From Picosynechococcus sp. PCC 7117 (GTDB taxonomy: Bacteria; Cyanobacteriota; Cyanobacteriia; Cyanobacteriales; MRBY01): a stretch of DNA of 64,000 nucleotides. The translations under genes were made by a program, and so were the position numbers. Location: contig NZ_CP016477.1 of assembly GCF_001693275.1 (NCBI RefSeq), positions 1,302,001 to 1,366,000 of the forward strand. Direction: 5' to 3'. The notes beneath the pieces were generated by a model. The model had not been told where the DNA came from. It worked only from the letters and a program-made list of their open reading frames with translations, and ran no database searches. Shown in pieces: positions 46,113 through 60,100 of the stretch (position 1 is the stretch's first letter; every line of letters starts with the position of its first letter).

Positions 46113-46883
46113 TTATGCCGACAGGGTTAAAATTTCTGGCCCTTCTGGGGTGATCGCAATCGTATGTTCAAACTGGGCCGAAAGCTTACCGTCCTTAGTT
46201 ACCGCTGTCCAACCATCACCGAGTAGCTGGCTCTCATAGGTGCCTTCATTGATCATTGGTTCGATGGTAAAAACCATCCCCGGACGAATTTTGGTGCCCT
46301 TGCCGCGTTTGCCATAGTGGGGAACCTGGGGCTCTGTGTGGAAGACATTACTAATGCCATGGCCGACAAAATCACGCACGACTGAATAGCCTTGGGATTC
46401 GGCATATTCTTGGATCGCCGCCCCAATATCACCAATGCGACCGTTGGGTTGAGCCGCTTCAATGCCGATGTACAGACATTTTTCCGTTACTTCGACTAAT
46501 TTTTTAACCCTGGGTGCTGGGGTGCCCACAAAAAAAGTCCGGGACGTATCACCATGGTAGCCATCGAGAATGGGGGTCACATCGATATTGATGATGTCGC
46601 CGTCTTTGAGCACTTTTTTCTTACTGGGAATGCCGTGACAAATTACTTCATTGACACTGGTGCAGATAGACTTTGGGTAAGGATTACTCTTGCCATAACC
46701 GAGGGGGGCACTTTTTGCACCGTGTTTTTGGGTCCATTCCTCCGCCGCATCGTTCAATTCGAGGGTCGTCACTCCCGGCTTAACTAGAGGCCCTAGATAA
46801 TCAAGGAGTTGCGCCGCTAGCCGTCCCGCATTGCGCATTTTTTCAATTTCTCGTTTTGATAGCAGAACGATGCCTTTACCCAT
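46113..46883 (-). CDS. map: type I methionine aminopeptidase
   Basis: 256 residues. Removes the initiator Met. The metal ligands are all visible: Asp in INIDVTPILDGYHGD (two Asp), His in GHGISNVFH, and the Glu pair in FTIEPMIN and QFEHTIAIT. The substrate-pocket Cys is in ICTSVNEVICHGIP. Without the N-terminal zinc-finger extension it is the single-domain form. Confidence 0.96.
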   Translation of the reverse strand: MGKGIVLLSKREIEKMRNAGRLAAQLLDYLGPLVKPGVTTLELNDAAEEWTQKHGAKSAPLGYGKSNPYPKSICTSVNEVICHGIPSKKKVLKDGDIINIDVTPILDGYHGDTSRTFFVGTPAPRVKKLVEVTEKCLYIGIEAAQPNGRIGDIGAAIQEYAESQGYSVVRDFVGHGISNVFHTEPQVPHYGKRGKGTKIRPGMVFTIEPMINEGTYESQLLGDGWTAVTKDGKLSAQFEHTIAITPEGPEILTLSA

Positions 46884-48206
<1,323 letters not shown>

Positions 48207-48258
48207 TCGAGAAATTAGATTGATTTAATATCTAACAACAATATTAAGTTAAACCGAT

Positions 48259-48290
48259 TAGGTGAGAGTCAGTGATTCTCACCTTTTTTC
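48259..48290 (+). terminator. intrinsic terminator of ilvC
   Basis: AGGTGAGA/TCTCACCT stem around GTCAGTGAT and a T6 run. The T-run ends at the stop of the convergent methyltransferase. Confidence 0.9.
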
Positions 48291-49115
48291 TTAATTGGGC
48301 GGTTTCACTTGGGCAATGTGGGCAGCGCAAATATATTGGGTGGGAATCGTCTGAATTTTTCGAGCTTGAAAAACAGCCTTTAGTTCATCGAAGAGTTGCC
48401 TGCGAACAGTGGAATCTAGGGCAATGTAGGGAGAAAGAGTTGTGAGTAATTTGAGGTAATCGTTGGGGGAATAATCTTTGGTTTCAATGACCTGGGTTAG
48501 TTCTAGGTTTTGAAAACAATTTGAATCAAGCAAACCCTGGCTGATGTTCTTGAGATTTTGTTCTTGGACAGCGATATTTTCAAAGCTGGCAAAGCTGGGC
48601 ATATATTTTTCATAGAGAGGCAAGAGATCCTGAAAAATGCTGGGATCCGGTTGGGGCACGGTATTCCAAAGCAGAACTATGTTCCCCTGGGGCTTGAGTA
48701 AACTGGCGATCGCCTGGCATCTGGTGTCTGGTTGTAGCCAGTGAAAAGAAGTACTGGCAAGGATAGTATCGAATTTTTCTGGGGTCGGTTGCCATTCCTC
48801 AAAGGTGGTATTAATAATTTGAATTGGGTAATTTTGAAAACGTTGGGCGGCAAATTCACAGGCTCGTGGGTTCGGCTCTAGACAGATTAATGAAAAACCC
48901 CGTTGGGCAAAATGTTGCGTTGCATTGCCTGGGCCGCTGCCAATTTCTAGAATGACACTTTCCGGCTTGATTTTTTCGCAGATTAAATCAATAATTTTCG
49001 GCACATAGGGGGCACGATATTGGTCATAGGCTTGGGTTGCCTCTGCGTACCAATGTTGACGAGCTTCGATGGGTTGAGCATAAATTTTTTGAAAAAAGGC
49101 GTCAAAATTTTTCAT
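48291..49115 (-). CDS. class I SAM-dependent methyltransferase
   Basis: 274 residues. SAM motif I is ILEIGSGPGNATQHFA near residue 58; the acidic loop after it is LICLEPNPRACEFA; motif IV is FDTILASTSFHWLQPD. The HWLQPD form is shared with trans-aconitate- and ubiquinone-type methyltransferases. Substrate unknown. No partner gene adjacent. Confidence 0.85.
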   Translation of the reverse strand: MKNFDAFFQKIYAQPIEARQHWYAEATQAYDQYRAPYVPKIIDLICEKIKPESVILEIGSGPGNATQHFAQRGFSLICLEPNPRACEFAAQRFQNYPIQIINTTFEEWQPTPEKFDTILASTSFHWLQPDTRCQAIASLLKPQGNIVLLWNTVPQPDPSIFQDLLPLYEKYMPSFASFENIAVQEQNLKNISQGLLDSNCFQNLELTQVIETKDYSPNDYLKLLTTLSPYIALDSTVRRQLFDELKAVFQARKIQTIPTQYICAAHIAQVKPPN

Positions 49116-49303
49116 GTTTTAGAAGTTTAAAAGGGCAATATTTTTGAATCATTCAAGATCAGTTATTTTTTTGATGATTAAAATTGAGCAAGCAAAAAAG
49201 AATCTCCTTTTTACAATAAAACAAATCCCTGGGGTGATGAAATGGCGGGATTATGGGAAGATCATCATAGTCGATTGCTCCTTGAATTGTTCCGTAAGTA
49301 TTA

Positions 49304-52225
49304 ATGACAACGCCGCTGCTGCTCCTAATTGATGGTCACTCCCTCGCCTTTCGCTGCTACTACGCCTTTGCCAAGTCTAGACAAGGGGCGCTGCGGACTT
49401 CAACGGGAATTCCGACGAGTATTTGCTTTGGCTTTCTCAATGCCCTTGTGCAGGTGATCGAACGCCAAAAACCCGATGCGGTGGCGATCGCCTTTGACCG
49501 ACCTGAACCCACCTTTCGCCACACCGCCGACGAGAACTACAAGGCCCAACGTAAGCCCGCCCCAGACGATTTCCGGCCCGATTTTGAAAATCTCCTCGAC
49601 CTGCTCGATAGCTTAAATGTGTCCCGGGTGACTGCCGTGGGTTACGAAGCCGATGATGTGCTTGCGACCCTCGCCCGACAAGCCAGTGAAGCGGGCCAAC
49701 AGGTAAAAATTTTGACCGGCGATCGCGATCTTTTTCAGTTGGTAGACCCTGACAAAAAAATCAGCATTCTTTACCTCGATACCAAGGGCGTCAAAAGCGG
49801 TAGCTATGAAGAATTCACCCCAGAGCTTGTCGAAGCAAAATTAGGTGTGAAACCAGAGCAAGTCGTAGACTTCAAAGCCCTTGCGGGTGATTCCTCCGAT
49901 AATTACAAAGGTGTCCAGGGCATTGGTGAGAAAACTGCCATTAAGCTCATCCATGAATTTGGCAGTTTAGATAATATTTATGCCAACCTCGATAATATTA
50001 AAGGCGCCACTAAAAAACGCCTAGAAGCCGACAAAGACGCCGCCTATCATTGTCAAAAATTAGCAAAAATTGCCCAGGATGCGCCCCTTGATATTCTCTT
50101 AAATGAGCTTCATTTAACTGGCTTTAATCTAGAGCAAGCAATCGGGATTTTAACGAAATTAGAACTCAAAAAATTTATTCAAGATATTGGTAGAATCCAG
50201 CAAATTTTTGGCGCAGAAACGATTGAAATTCCCACCCTAGAATCTGTCCAGTCCAATAATACAATCGTTGACGAAGCAGGGAACGCACAATTATCTATTT
50301 TTGCCCCCTCAGATCCCGACCAAAATCAAGCCCAGACGCCTCCAACTGCGACTATCTCGCCGATCCAGCCCCTGATTATTGACACGACAGAAAAGCTCAC
50401 CCAGTTGGTTGATCAACTCAAAACCCAAACCGATGTCAATCACCCCGTGGCCTGGGATACAGAAACCACTGGTTTAGATCCCCGGGAAGTTGATCTCGTC
50501 GGTATTGGGTGCTGTTGGGGGAGAGACCCAGGCAATATTGCCTACATTCCCATTGCTCACCATAACGGAAACCAACTAGAAAAAACGCAAATTTTTCAGG
50601 CCCTAAAACCGATTTTGGAAGCAAAAAAATATCCAAAAGTTTTTCAAAATGCGAAGTTTGACCGTGCCATTTTTGCCCACCAGGGAATCAGCCTAGCTGG
50701 GGTAGTGTTCGATACGATGTTAGCAAGTTATGTTTTACATCCAGAGATGAAACACAATTTAACGGATCTAAGCCTACGTTATCTGGGAAATATCATTGCT
50801 AAAAGCTATAAAGATTTAGGGTTAACCAAAAAACAAACCATTGCAGATTTAGAGATCTCCGTTGCGACAGAATACTGTGGCTTAGATGTTTATACAACTT
50901 ATTTAGTCTGCCAAAAATTAAAAGTCGAGCTTAAAGATTACCCCGATTTAGAAAAACTTCTAGAAGAAGTTGAAACGCCCCTAGAACCAGTACTCTGTGC
51001 CATGGAGAATACAGGTATTCGCATTGATCAAGACTATCTTCAGCAATTAGCCGAAGAATTGGGGGCTGATTTAACAGACCTAGAAACCAAAGCTTACAAC
51101 GCAGCAGATGAACGATTTAATCTTAATTCCCCCAAGCAATTAGGAGAAATCCTTTTTGAAAAGTTGGGGTTAAACACAAAGAAAACACGAAAAACCAAAA
51201 CAGGCTATTCAACAAACCACGCTGTCCTCGAAAAATTACAAGGGGATCACCCAATCATTGATTACATTCTTGAATATCGTACCCTTGCAAAATTAAAATC
51301 CACCTATATTGATGCTTTGCCGACCCTCGTTAGCCCAAAAACGAACAGAATCCATACAGATTTCAATCAAACTTTAACCAGTACAGGGCGACTTTCTTCA
51401 TCGAACCCCAATTTGCAAAATATTCCGGTACGCACTGAATTTTCCCAACGGATTCGGCGGGCATTTATCCCTAAAGAAAACTGGGTACTTGTCGCGGCAG
51501 ATTATTCACAAATTGAACTCAGAATCCTGACCCACTTAAGTCAAGAACCGATTTTATTACAGGCCTACCAAGCCGGAGAAGATGTCCACCGGGTCACGGC
51601 ACAGATGATTTTTGATCGGGACTCGCCCCAGGCCGTCACTGCTGCAGAACGACGGATTGGTAAGATTATCAATTTTGGGGTGATCTATGGGATGGGTGCC
51701 CAGCGGTTTGCCCGGGAAGCGGGCGTTTCTAAGGAAGAAGGACGGGCTTTTATTGACCGCTACCATGAACGCTATGCTAAGGTTTTTGAGTATTTAGAAC
51801 TGGTTAAAAAGCAGGCGATCGCCCAGGGTTATGTGAGTACGATTTTGCAGCGACGGCGCAACTTTGACTTTATCAGTAACTGTTTAATTGAACTAAAAGG
51901 CAGCGACCCCAAAGCAATTGATTTAGATAGCCTCGATTATGCCTACAACGATGCCCAATTATTACGGGCAGCGGCTAATGCACCAATCCAAGGATCCAGT
52001 GCTGATATTATCAAAGTGGCGATGATCCAAATTCACGAATTATTAAAGGATTATCAGGCTCGTTTGTTACTCCAAGTTCACGATGAATTGGTTTTTGAAA
52101 TGCCCCCAGAAGAATGGGAAGAATTAGGCCCTAAAATTAAAACCACAATGGAGCAAGCGATACCTTTATCTATTCCTTTAGTGGTTGATATTCACTGCGG
52201 TAAAAATTGGCTCGACGCGAAGTAA
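49304..52225 (+). CDS. polA: DNA polymerase I
   Basis: 973 residues with all three activities intact. The 5'-3' exonuclease (1-290) has [17 protein letters not shown] and [18 protein letters not shown]. The 3'-5' exonuclease (about 365-555) has the proofreading DxE in [10 protein letters not shown] and YCGLDVYTT. The polymerase (about 600-973) has motif [17 protein letters not shown], motif [16 protein letters not shown] and motif [12 protein letters not shown]. The following bioF starts 3 bp after the stop, so the two are likely cotranscribed. Confidence 0.97.
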   Translation: MTTPLLLLIDGHSLAFRCYYAFAKSRQGALRTSTGIPTSICFGFLNALVQVIERQKPDAVAIAFDRPEPTFRHTADENYKAQRKPAPDDFRPDFENLLDLLDSLNVSRVTAVGYEADDVLATLARQASEAGQQVKILTGDRDLFQLVDPDKKISILYLDTKGVKSGSYEEFTPELVEAKLGVKPEQVVDFKALAGDSSDNYKGVQGIGEKTAIKLIHEFGSLDNIYANLDNIKGATKKRLEADKDAAYHCQKLAKIAQDAPLDILLNELHLTGFNLEQAIGILTKLELKKFIQDIGRIQQIFGAETIEIPTLESVQSNNTIVDEAGNAQLSIFAPSDPDQNQAQTPPTATISPIQPLIIDTTEKLTQLVDQLKTQTDVNHPVAWDTETTGLDPREVDLVGIGCCWGRDPGNIAYIPIAHHNGNQLEKTQIFQALKPILEAKKYPKVFQNAKFDRAIFAHQGISLAGVVFDTMLASYVLHPEMKHNLTDLSLRYLGNIIAKSYKDLGLTKKQTIADLEISVATEYCGLDVYTTYLVCQKLKVELKDYPDLEKLLEEVETPLEPVLCAMENTGIRIDQDYLQQLAEELGADLTDLETKAYNAADERFNLNSPKQLGEILFEKLGLNTKKTRKTKTGYSTNHAVLEKLQGDHPIIDYILEYRTLAKLKSTYIDALPTLVSPKTNRIHTDFNQTLTSTGRLSSSNPNLQNIPVRTEFSQRIRRAFIPKENWVLVAADYSQIELRILTHLSQEPILLQAYQAGEDVHRVTAQMIFDRDSPQAVTAAERRIGKIINFGVIYGMGAQRFAREAGVSKEEGRAFIDRYHERYAKVFEYLELVKKQAIAQGYVSTILQRRRNFDFISNCLIELKGSDPKAIDLDSLDYAYNDAQLLRAAANAPIQGSSADIIKVAMIQIHELLKDYQARLLLQVHDELVFEMPPEEWEELGPKIKTTMEQAIPLSIPLVVDIHCGKNWLDAK

Positions 52226-52227
52226 TC

Positions 52228-53415
52228 ATGGCGAATTCTGATCCTATTTATGGCTGGCTAGAGACCGCTTTGGCCACTATCAAAAAAGCAAATTGGTATC
52301 GACAACCGAAAACAATCACCAGTCAATCGGGGGCGACGGTCACCTTAAATGGTCAATCGGTGGTTAATTTTGCCAGCAATGACTATCTGGGTTTAGCGGG
52401 CGATCGCCGCTTAATTGATGCTGCCATAGCGGCCACCAAGACGCTGGGGACGGGGAGTACAGGCTCTCGGCTCACCAGTGGCCACCGACAACTCCACCGG
52501 GATTTGGAGCAGGCGATCGCCGATCTCAAACAAACCGAAGATGCCCTAGTATTTAGCTCTGGTTACCTAGCCAACCTCGGCACCATTAGCGCCATTACCA
52601 ACAAAAAAGACCTGATTTTAGGGGATCAGTACAACCATTCGAGTTTAAAAAATGGGGCAAAATTAAGCGGCGCGACGGTGCTGGAATATGACCACAATGA
52701 TTTAGACGCATTACGTCAGCTCCTCGAAACCCATCAACAAAACTACCGCCGTTGCCTGATCACCACCGATAGCGTTTTTAGTATGGATGGCGATCTCTGT
52801 TTACTGCCCGAATTGTTGGCGATCGCCAAGGAATTTTCCGCCATGCTACTTGTGGATGAGGCCCACGGGACTGGGGTTTTGGGCCAAAAAGGTGCCGGAG
52901 TCGTAGAACATTTTCACTGTACCCAGCAACCGCTTATCCAAGTGGGCACCCTCAGCAAAGCCCTGGGCAGTCTCGGCGGCTATGTAGCGGGCAGCAAAGC
53001 TCTGATTGATTTTCTCCGTAACCGTGCTTCGACTTGGATTTACACCACCGGACTCTCCCCAGCGGATACGGCGGCCGCCCTCGCCGCGATTCATATTTTG
53101 CAGGCAGAACCCCAACGACGCCAGCAACTCTGGGACAATATTTGTCAGTTAAAAAGCGCCCTTGGGAACCATGAATTGGTGCCTTCTGAGTCGGCGGTGC
53201 TTTGTTTTGGTCTCGCTAATCCCCAGCAAGCACTAGCCATGGGCGATCGCCTTTTAGCCGCAGGTTTTTTTGCTCCCGCCATTCGCCCGCCAACAGTCCC
53301 TACCAGCCGCATTCGCGTGTCGGTGATGGCGACCCACAGCCCCCAACAGATCCAAGGATTTATCGAAATATTCCAGCGGTGCTTTGCGGAATTTTCTGGG
53401 TCATCGAATCTTTAA
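52228..53415 (+). CDS. bioF: 8-amino-7-oxononanoate synthase
   Basis: 395 residues from the ATG at 52228, directly after the polA stop. PLP enzyme of the alpha-oxoamine synthase group: [29 protein letters not shown], the aldimine Lys in [16 protein letters not shown]. It condenses pimeloyl-thioester with alanine in biotin synthesis. Other bio genes are not in the window. The KBL/ALAS sister families share the same motifs, but the N-terminal WYRQPKT and C-terminal IRPPTVP fit BioF best. Confidence 0.88.
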   Translation: MANSDPIYGWLETALATIKKANWYRQPKTITSQSGATVTLNGQSVVNFASNDYLGLAGDRRLIDAAIAATKTLGTGSTGSRLTSGHRQLHRDLEQAIADLKQTEDALVFSSGYLANLGTISAITNKKDLILGDQYNHSSLKNGAKLSGATVLEYDHNDLDALRQLLETHQQNYRRCLITTDSVFSMDGDLCLLPELLAIAKEFSAMLLVDEAHGTGVLGQKGAGVVEHFHCTQQPLIQVGTLSKALGSLGGYVAGSKALIDFLRNRASTWIYTTGLSPADTAAALAAIHILQAEPQRRQQLWDNICQLKSALGNHELVPSESAVLCFGLANPQQALAMGDRLLAAGFFAPAIRPPTVPTSRIRVSVMATHSPQQIQGFIEIFQRCFAEFSGSSNL

Positions 53416-54251
53416 TTTTCCTCAATTTGGAAAGCCTCTTTTTCCGCCTCTAGGATCTCCGGCGGCACCTGAAAGCGGGGTCTGCCATTTTCATCAATGC
53501 GAACAATGACCCCCATCGCCTCTAGCTCGGCGATCGCCCGTCTCTGGGTTTCCACATCCCGCGCCTGCCCCAAAATCGACGACCAAGCCGTTACCCGCGC
53601 CATAATACTGCGGGGATCCCGTTCCAAAAAGGCAACACTGGCTTCAGAGCGTTGTTGGGCATTTTGACTTTCGGGGTCATCATAGTAGGCCGCCCAGGCC
53701 GCCGCCGTTTTGTAGGATTGAATGGCGGCGGGGATATCACCGAGGAAAAGATGCTCGTCAATGGCTTTCATGCGCCAGAGATAAAAACTTTGATCCGGGA
53801 CAGTAGGGGTCATCTCGGCCAGGCCACGATTTAACAACTCGACGGTGCGGTCTGGGGTACCAGCGTAGAGGGAACTGCTCCCCGATAGATAGTAATAGCC
53901 TTCCTTAAACCAAGGGTCTAAATCAACGATGACCTCAAAATAATCCGCACTGAGGCGATAATCCCCCAATTTTCGCGCCTCATCATCCCCAAAGTATTGT
54001 AAAAATCGCAGAAAAATCCAATCAGAAATTAAATTGTCGTAACCGTAGGTGGGCAGTTGTTGCCACAGGTCTAAACTAGCCGCTTCCGTTTGTGCCTGAC
54101 GCTCGACAATTTCTGGGGTTAAGTCGGTGGCTTGCTTCAAATTATTGAGACGGAACTGTTGCAGGGTAATAATTGCGGCTCCAGAAGCCAATGCTAACGC
54201 GCCTAGCCCTAGACTTTTTAGTCCTTTACCCACAAGTGCGATCGCCACCAT
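53412..54251 (-). CDS. one-TM protein with TPR-like helices
   Basis: 279 residues. N-terminal membrane helix (about 10-31). The rest is helical and reads like degenerate TPR units: [36 protein letters not shown] and a final repeat near [13 protein letters not shown]. The C-terminal end is acidic. Family not recognised by name; it is the type of conserved cyanobacterial protein found in thylakoid or plasma membrane. The stop overlaps that of bioF by 4 bp. Confidence 0.65.
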   Translation of the reverse strand: MVAIALVGKGLKSLGLGALALASGAAIITLQQFRLNNLKQATDLTPEIVERQAQTEAASLDLWQQLPTYGYDNLISDWIFLRFLQYFGDDEARKLGDYRLSADYFEVIVDLDPWFKEGYYYLSGSSSLYAGTPDRTVELLNRGLAEMTPTVPDQSFYLWRMKAIDEHLFLGDIPAAIQSYKTAAAWAAYYDDPESQNAQQRSEASVAFLERDPRSIMARVTAWSSILGQARDVETQRRAIAELEAMGVIVRIDENGRPRFQVPPEILEAEKEAFQIEEN

Positions 54252-54353
54252 AATCCGAGAGTGCTAAGGTTTTTGAAAACACTCCAATTTTAGCTTGCTG
54301 GGCTACCGATCCTGATGACATTTACTTGTCGCAGCGCTATTGACTGGTTTTGT

Positions 54354-55577
54354 TTATTTCCTAAGCTGATTTAGTTTTTTAAAGAGTTGACTGGCCGTAT
54401 GTTCAACCCAAGCCAAAAGGTGATCCACCGCCTTTAAAAGCCGCTCCAAAAAATGTTGCTCGTAACCAACGCTGAGGGCCTCCGCTTCTATCCACTCCGG
54501 TTTCGCCTCGATCTCCGTCGCATTGGGGGGGGCATCCGGCTGGGTGAGGCTCTGGGTCTGGGATTCAACTGTGGCGATCGCCCCCGATTCAGGGCGAGAA
54601 ATTGGTTGGTCTAAAGTTGTGATCAATGGCGGCAGTGGACTCAGTTGAGCCTGAGGCGAATTAAGATTAGCTTGATCAATGGCCTCGGCAGATTTTGTTT
54701 TGGCTTGGAAGAGGTCGGCCCAGGTCAGCCAAGGCTTGGGGGTAACAACGGGGTCAGGGGTCGTAATGGCACTGGTGGCGGGTTGAATCTTAAACCAGTT
54801 GCGAAAAAAACGTTGCAGGGGTGGTAAGGCTTCGACGGGAACCGTGGGCGCCAGAACCCGCTGTTCTAACTGGGCTAGCCGTTGATCTAAGGGCTTAAGC
54901 ACTGGGGCGAGGGGCAATGGGGGTAAAAGCTGGGGCGAATAAATTTCGGGGGGAACCACCGCCGTGTGCCAATGGGATTCACCGAAGAGATCAATGGCGA
55001 TCGCCACCGGACTTTGTTCAAGCCAACTTAAACCCTGCATCAACCAACGTACCGGAGCGAGAAGCCGGGGATTGTGGTGATGCACGGGCGGGAGAATCCG
55101 AGGATTTGGGGTTTGGCTCGCGAGATCCTGCTGTCTTTTTTGATAGTTAACGCTGCCGAGGTGAAAACTGATTTGTCGCTGTAGCTCCGTTTGGGATTGC
55201 TGGGGTTCAACGGTGTGATTGTCTTGATCGACAAATAAAATGTCCTGGGTTTTGAGGTCGCAGGCAATGCCTTGGAGGGGGGGCTGAGTTGTACCGTCAC
55301 CTCCAGAAATGCTGATGGGAAAATCCGATGTTTGGGTCGCTGCCTCCGCGAGGGCAAGGCGTTTGCGTTCTGTTTGGGCGGCGGCAATTTGACGCACCGC
55401 AACGCGGCTGGTTTGCACCAGTAGATACAGCGGATACAGAGCGATTTGGCTACCCCACTCCACCGTAATTTTGAGGCGGCGGGCGGCCTGGGTCAGTCGG
55501 CTTCCCCACTGGATCGATTGACGATTGAGAAAGTTAAAGAGTTTACTTTGGTAGGGGCCTGGAGCAGACATCGTCAT
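54354..55577 (-). CDS. conserved hypothetical protein, long disordered middle
   Basis: 407 residues. An amphipathic or membrane-associated N-terminus (about 15-65; IALYPLYLLVQTSRVAVRQI) is followed by a short beta region, GIACDLKTQDILFVDQDN. A long Pro/Gln-rich middle covers 110-370, and a C-terminal helical segment (LLKAVDHLLAWVEHTASQLF) ends the protein. The beginning and end look conserved while the middle has low complexity. No catalytic motif. I do not recognise the family. Confidence 0.6.
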   Translation of the reverse strand: MTMSAPGPYQSKLFNFLNRQSIQWGSRLTQAARRLKITVEWGSQIALYPLYLLVQTSRVAVRQIAAAQTERKRLALAEAATQTSDFPISISGGDGTTQPPLQGIACDLKTQDILFVDQDNHTVEPQQSQTELQRQISFHLGSVNYQKRQQDLASQTPNPRILPPVHHHNPRLLAPVRWLMQGLSWLEQSPVAIAIDLFGESHWHTAVVPPEIYSPQLLPPLPLAPVLKPLDQRLAQLEQRVLAPTVPVEALPPLQRFFRNWFKIQPATSAITTPDPVVTPKPWLTWADLFQAKTKSAEAIDQANLNSPQAQLSPLPPLITTLDQPISRPESGAIATVESQTQSLTQPDAPPNATEIEAKPEWIEAEALSVGYEQHFLERLLKAVDHLLAWVEHTASQLFKKLNQLRK

Positions 55578-55629
55578 TTTTGCGGCACAACGCTTTTATT
55601 GTCCCATAGAGATTTCGGAATCGAAGTTT

Positions 55630-56070
55630 ATGGCTTACGCTTATCGACGAACCATCCATTTGGCGGATACCGATGCCGCCGGGGTGGTCTATTTTGCCCA
55701 GCTTCTCCATATTTGCCACGAGGCTTATGAAATATGTCTCACAGAAAACGGTATGGATTGGTCTGGGTTACTCCGGGAGGGAACCGTTGCCCTGCCCATT
55801 GTCCATAGTGCCATCGATTTTTTGCGGCCAATTACCTGGGGCGATCGCCTAGACATTCAGCTTTACCCAGAACTTGAAAATTTTCGCCAATTTAAGATTT
55901 CTTACCGGATTTTTAAGGAAAATCAAGACTCCCCCCCAGAATCGCCCCTGGCCACAGCCCTTACCCGCCACGTGGCGATCAATCCTAGAACTCGTCAGCG
56001 TTGTAGCCTACCTCCGGTAGTCGAAACATGGTTAAGGAATGCACCGAAAATCGAGGACAGCAAAATTTAG
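55630..56070 (+). CDS. 1,4-dihydroxy-2-naphthoyl-CoA thioesterase (hotdog fold)
   Basis: 146 residues. 4-HBT-type hotdog fold with the catalytic Asp in IHLADTDAAGVVYFAQLL, which is the form seen in cyanobacterial and plant peroxisomal DHNA-CoA hydrolases (Slr0204 type). It releases DHNA from CoA in phylloquinone synthesis, downstream of MenE, encoded at 11962. The gene begins 52 bp from the divergent hypothetical gene. Confidence 0.87.
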   Translation: MAYAYRRTIHLADTDAAGVVYFAQLLHICHEAYEICLTENGMDWSGLLREGTVALPIVHSAIDFLRPITWGDRLDIQLYPELENFRQFKISYRIFKENQDSPPESPLATALTRHVAINPRTRQRCSLPPVVETWLRNAPKIEDSKI

Positions 56071-56130
56071 CCTGTACAATTGTCTTGAATCTAACGATAT
56101 CTTTTTACCTGTGATGCTAAAACAAGGTAG

Positions 56131-56532
<402 letters not shown>

Positions 56533-56589
56533 AATCGCCCCTGGTGCTCAGTTAAGTTTTTTTAAAATTGTCCACAACTATCCCCCACA

Positions 56590-56620
56590 GCTCCCTCTTG
56601 ATTTGAGGGAGTTTTTTTAC
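56590..56620 (+). terminator. intrinsic terminator of glnB
   Basis: CTCCCTC/GAGGGAG stem with a TTGATTT loop and T7; its last bases overlap the stop of the convergent cupredoxin gene. Confidence 0.9.
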
Positions 56621-57081
56621 GAATCAGCAATGACTTGAATGGTGCCAACCATCCCTGCTGCGGCATGGCCAGGGACAGAACAATGCAGTTCAAATTTGCC
56701 TGTCTTTTGGGGAATCAGGATCCATTCGGCGATCGCCCCTGGTTTGAGTTCGAGTTCGTGAATCGCTCCTTTTACTTCCACCTTGCCCGCTTCGACTTTT
56801 TGAGTCCAACTGGTATCGGCAAAATCCTTGGCCGTGAAGTAGTGTTTTTGATTGCTGGGATTGTCGAGGAGTAATTTGTAGCGTTGGCCAGCGACAAATT
56901 CTAACTGATCAGGGACAAATCGTAGGGCGCCACTGGTTGTACCCAGATGGATCTGCATTTCCTGGAGGGGCTGTTGGGCAGGAACGGGTAAGGCGATCGC
57001 CGCTGGGGTCAGACAAAACCAGATTAATCCGAGTAAAACCAGCGCTCTACAGCCATGGACGAAGCATGTATGAAATACCAT
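56617..57081 (-). CDS. exported cupredoxin (blue copper protein)
   Basis: 154 residues. Signal peptide (residues about 12-33) then a single cupredoxin domain. Type 1 copper ligands are visible: His in NQKHYFTAKDF and Cys-His-Met in HCSVPGHAAAGMVGT. It is not plastocyanin or cytochrome-oxidase CuA by sequence and is closer to the sulfocyanin/nitrosocyanin-like single-domain group. It would act in the lumen or periplasm as an electron carrier or copper carrier. Converges on glnB. Confidence 0.85.
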   Translation of the reverse strand: MVFHTCFVHGCRALVLLGLIWFCLTPAAIALPVPAQQPLQEMQIHLGTTSGALRFVPDQLEFVAGQRYKLLLDNPSNQKHYFTAKDFADTSWTQKVEAGKVEVKGAIHELELKPGAIAEWILIPQKTGKFELHCSVPGHAAAGMVGTIQVIADS

Positions 57082-57129
57082 TGATTTTCTCCATTGCGCT
57101 TGAAAATTTAGCTTTCTTCGATGGTTCTG

Positions 57130-60100
57130 TTATACCCTGGCTTCCTCTAACACCCCCTGCATTCTGCCGAGCCACTCGATAAGATTATCCAACTGTTGCT
57201 GAGGTTTCATCGCCCCTAAACCCCGCACCGTCACTTTTTTAGAGGTGTACACAAAGCGGGACTGGAGATGGGACGGTAACTTTTCGGCGAAGCGCTGCCA
57301 GGCGGGTTCCTCCATGGGCGTTTCTAGGACGATATTTTGTTTGCCTTCGGGTTTGATGCGCGCAAAACCAAGGGATTTGGCAATCATTTTTAACTCAATG
57401 ACCTGGAGCAGTTGCTCGACCGAGGGGGGTAATTTACCGTAGCGATCGCCCCAATCAGCAGCAATTTGCATCAGTTCCGGTTTGGAGTTGGCCTGGGTAA
57501 TCAGACGATAGGCATCAAGTTTTTGGTCGGCATCGGTGATGTAGTTGCTCGGAATAAAGGCCGTGAGCCGTAGATCCACCTGGCAATCATCCACCTGGGG
57601 AATTTCCTGGCTGCGAATTTCACTGATGCAATCCTGGAGCATCTCCATGTACAGATCGAAACCAATGGCCTCCATTTGCCCGGACTGCTCTGCCCCAAGG
57701 AGATTCCCCACGCCGCGAATTTCCATATCCCGCATCGCCAATTGATAACCAGACCCCAGTTGACTAAATTCCTGCAAGGCGCGCAATCGTTTCCGGGCTT
57801 TTTCGGTCAGTTCCCCTTTGCTCGGATAAAGGAGCCACGCGTGGGCCTGGATCCCGGAGCGTCCCACCCGACCCCGCAGTTGATAGAGCTGGGAGAGGCC
57901 AAATTTTTGGGCATCTTCGACGATAATCGTGTTCACCCTGGGAATATCTAAGCCAGACTCCACAATGGTCGTACAGAGAAGAATATCCGCCTCGCCATTA
58001 TTAAAGGTCAACATTGTCGTTTCGAGGTCGGCTTCGTTCATCTGACCGTGGGCGATCGCCACCCGCGCCGAGGGAATCATTTCTTGTAATTGGGTGGCAA
58101 TGGTTTCGATTCCTTCAACGCGAGGCACCACATAGAAAATTTGTCCGCCCCGATCTAATTCATTGCGAATGGCAGTGCGAATAATTTCAGGGTTATGGCG
58201 GGACACATGGGTTTGGATCGGGCGACGGGAAGGCGGTGGCGTGGTGATCAGGCTCATTTCCCGAATGCCGGACAGGGACATATACAGGGTGCGCGGAATC
58301 GGGGTGGCGGACAACGTCAAAACATCAACCTTCGTTTTGAGGGCCTTAATTTTTTCCTTTTGATTCACCCCAAAGCGTTGTTCTTCATCGACCACGAGTA
58401 AACCCAAATCCTTAAATTGCACGTCTTTGCCAAGGAGTTGTTGGGTGCCGACCACAATGTCTAATTCGCCCTTGTGGAGCCGCTCCAAAATGTCCTTGCG
58501 TTCGGAGGCGGTGCGGAAGCGGTTTAAAAGGCCAATATTGATCGGATAGGGAGAAAAGCGTTCTTTTAAAGTGTGGTAATGCTGTTGGGTCAAAATTGTG
58601 GTCGGTGCCAAGAGAGCCACCTGTTTATGGCCGCCAGTCACCACCTTAAAAATGGCCCGGATCGCCACCTCTGTTTTCCCAAATCCCACATCGCCACAGA
58701 CGAGCCGATCCATTGGGCGATCGCTTTCGAGATCCCGCTTAATATCCTGGACGGCCTTCAGTTGGTCTGGGGTTGCTTGGTACGGGAAAGAATCCTCCAT
58801 TTCCTGTTGCCAGGGGGTATCGCTTGGGTAGGTTGTGCCCTTCATTTCCGCCCGCTGGGCATAGATTTTCAACAGATCAACGGCCAGCTTTTTAACGGAC
58901 TTTCTGACCTTGGCCTTGGTTTTTTCCCAGGTTTTGCCGCCCATGCGGTGGAGTTCCGGGCGTCCCTTGGCGGTGTGGCGATAGCGGGACAGGGTATCTA
59001 AAGAATCTGCGGGAATTCTCAAAATTCCATCGGCATATTTGAGAACTAAATATTCTCGACTTTGGAGGGTTTCAATTTTAATAAAGCGACCAATACCGTG
59101 GCTTTTGTGGACAATATAATCACCGGGATTGAGCTTATTAACGTCAACGGTTTTTGAGGCGGCCCGCCGACGTTTTCTGATGTAACCAAAGGTGGTGAGG
59201 GCGTGTTGGCCATAGAATTCTCGGTCGGTAACAACGGCAATTCTAAAGGTGGGTAGAATAAAACCTTCGAGTTCTGCTTGGCCTTTATACTTAAGGGCGA
59301 TCGCCGTGCCTTGGCGTTGGTGCTTTTCGATGGCGGGATAATCCCTGGGGTTGGGGATGAACTGGGCGGCGCAGTCATGTTCCTGGAGTAGGGACACAGA
59401 GCGTGAGGGTTGGGCCGAGACCAGCCAAGCATTGTATTTATCGAGGGTAATGGTGCTGTAGATTTCCCGTTTACCCCGCAAAATTTCTGCTAATTTACCA
59501 AACTGGTGCGGTGTAATGGGCACCGGGCGACTGGACAGGTTGACACTGGCTTCACTGACATCATCAAGTTCTGTCAGAGTGATTTTTTGATACCGTTGGC
59601 TGACTTGGTCGAAATTTTCTTGCACCCTGCGGTGAATTTTCGGCAAGGGAAAGTCGCCATTGAGTAACTGCCACTGGGCCTCGCTGGTTTCGTAGGTGCG
59701 ATCGCCATGGGCCAGACATTGGGAGAGTTCATCGATGGCCACCAAGGTATTTTCGGGTAAATATGCCAGAATCGAGGCCACCTGATCCGCAAAGGCGATC
59801 CCTAAAAAGCGTTGCATTCCCTCCGGGTAAACACCATCCGCCCATTGTTCTTTTTCCTCTGGGGTTAAAGGGAGATCCGCCGGATCAAGGATCTGTTGAC
59901 CAATTAAAGGAGCCCAGGCCGTGGGGGTCAAAACCAGTTGGTCTACTTTATCGAGGGAACGCTGGCTGTTGGGGTCAAACTCCCGGATGCTTTCGAGCTG
60001 ATCACCGAAAAAATCTAAGCGGATCGGTAACTCCCCCGACACCGGAAAAATATCAACAATATCCCCCCGACGAGTCCATTGGCCTTCGGTTTCGACGATG

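Noticed and set aside
49144-49332. Short ORF before polA
   Set aside because: Overlaps the polA start, has no SD and reads through AT-rich spacer; likely chance.
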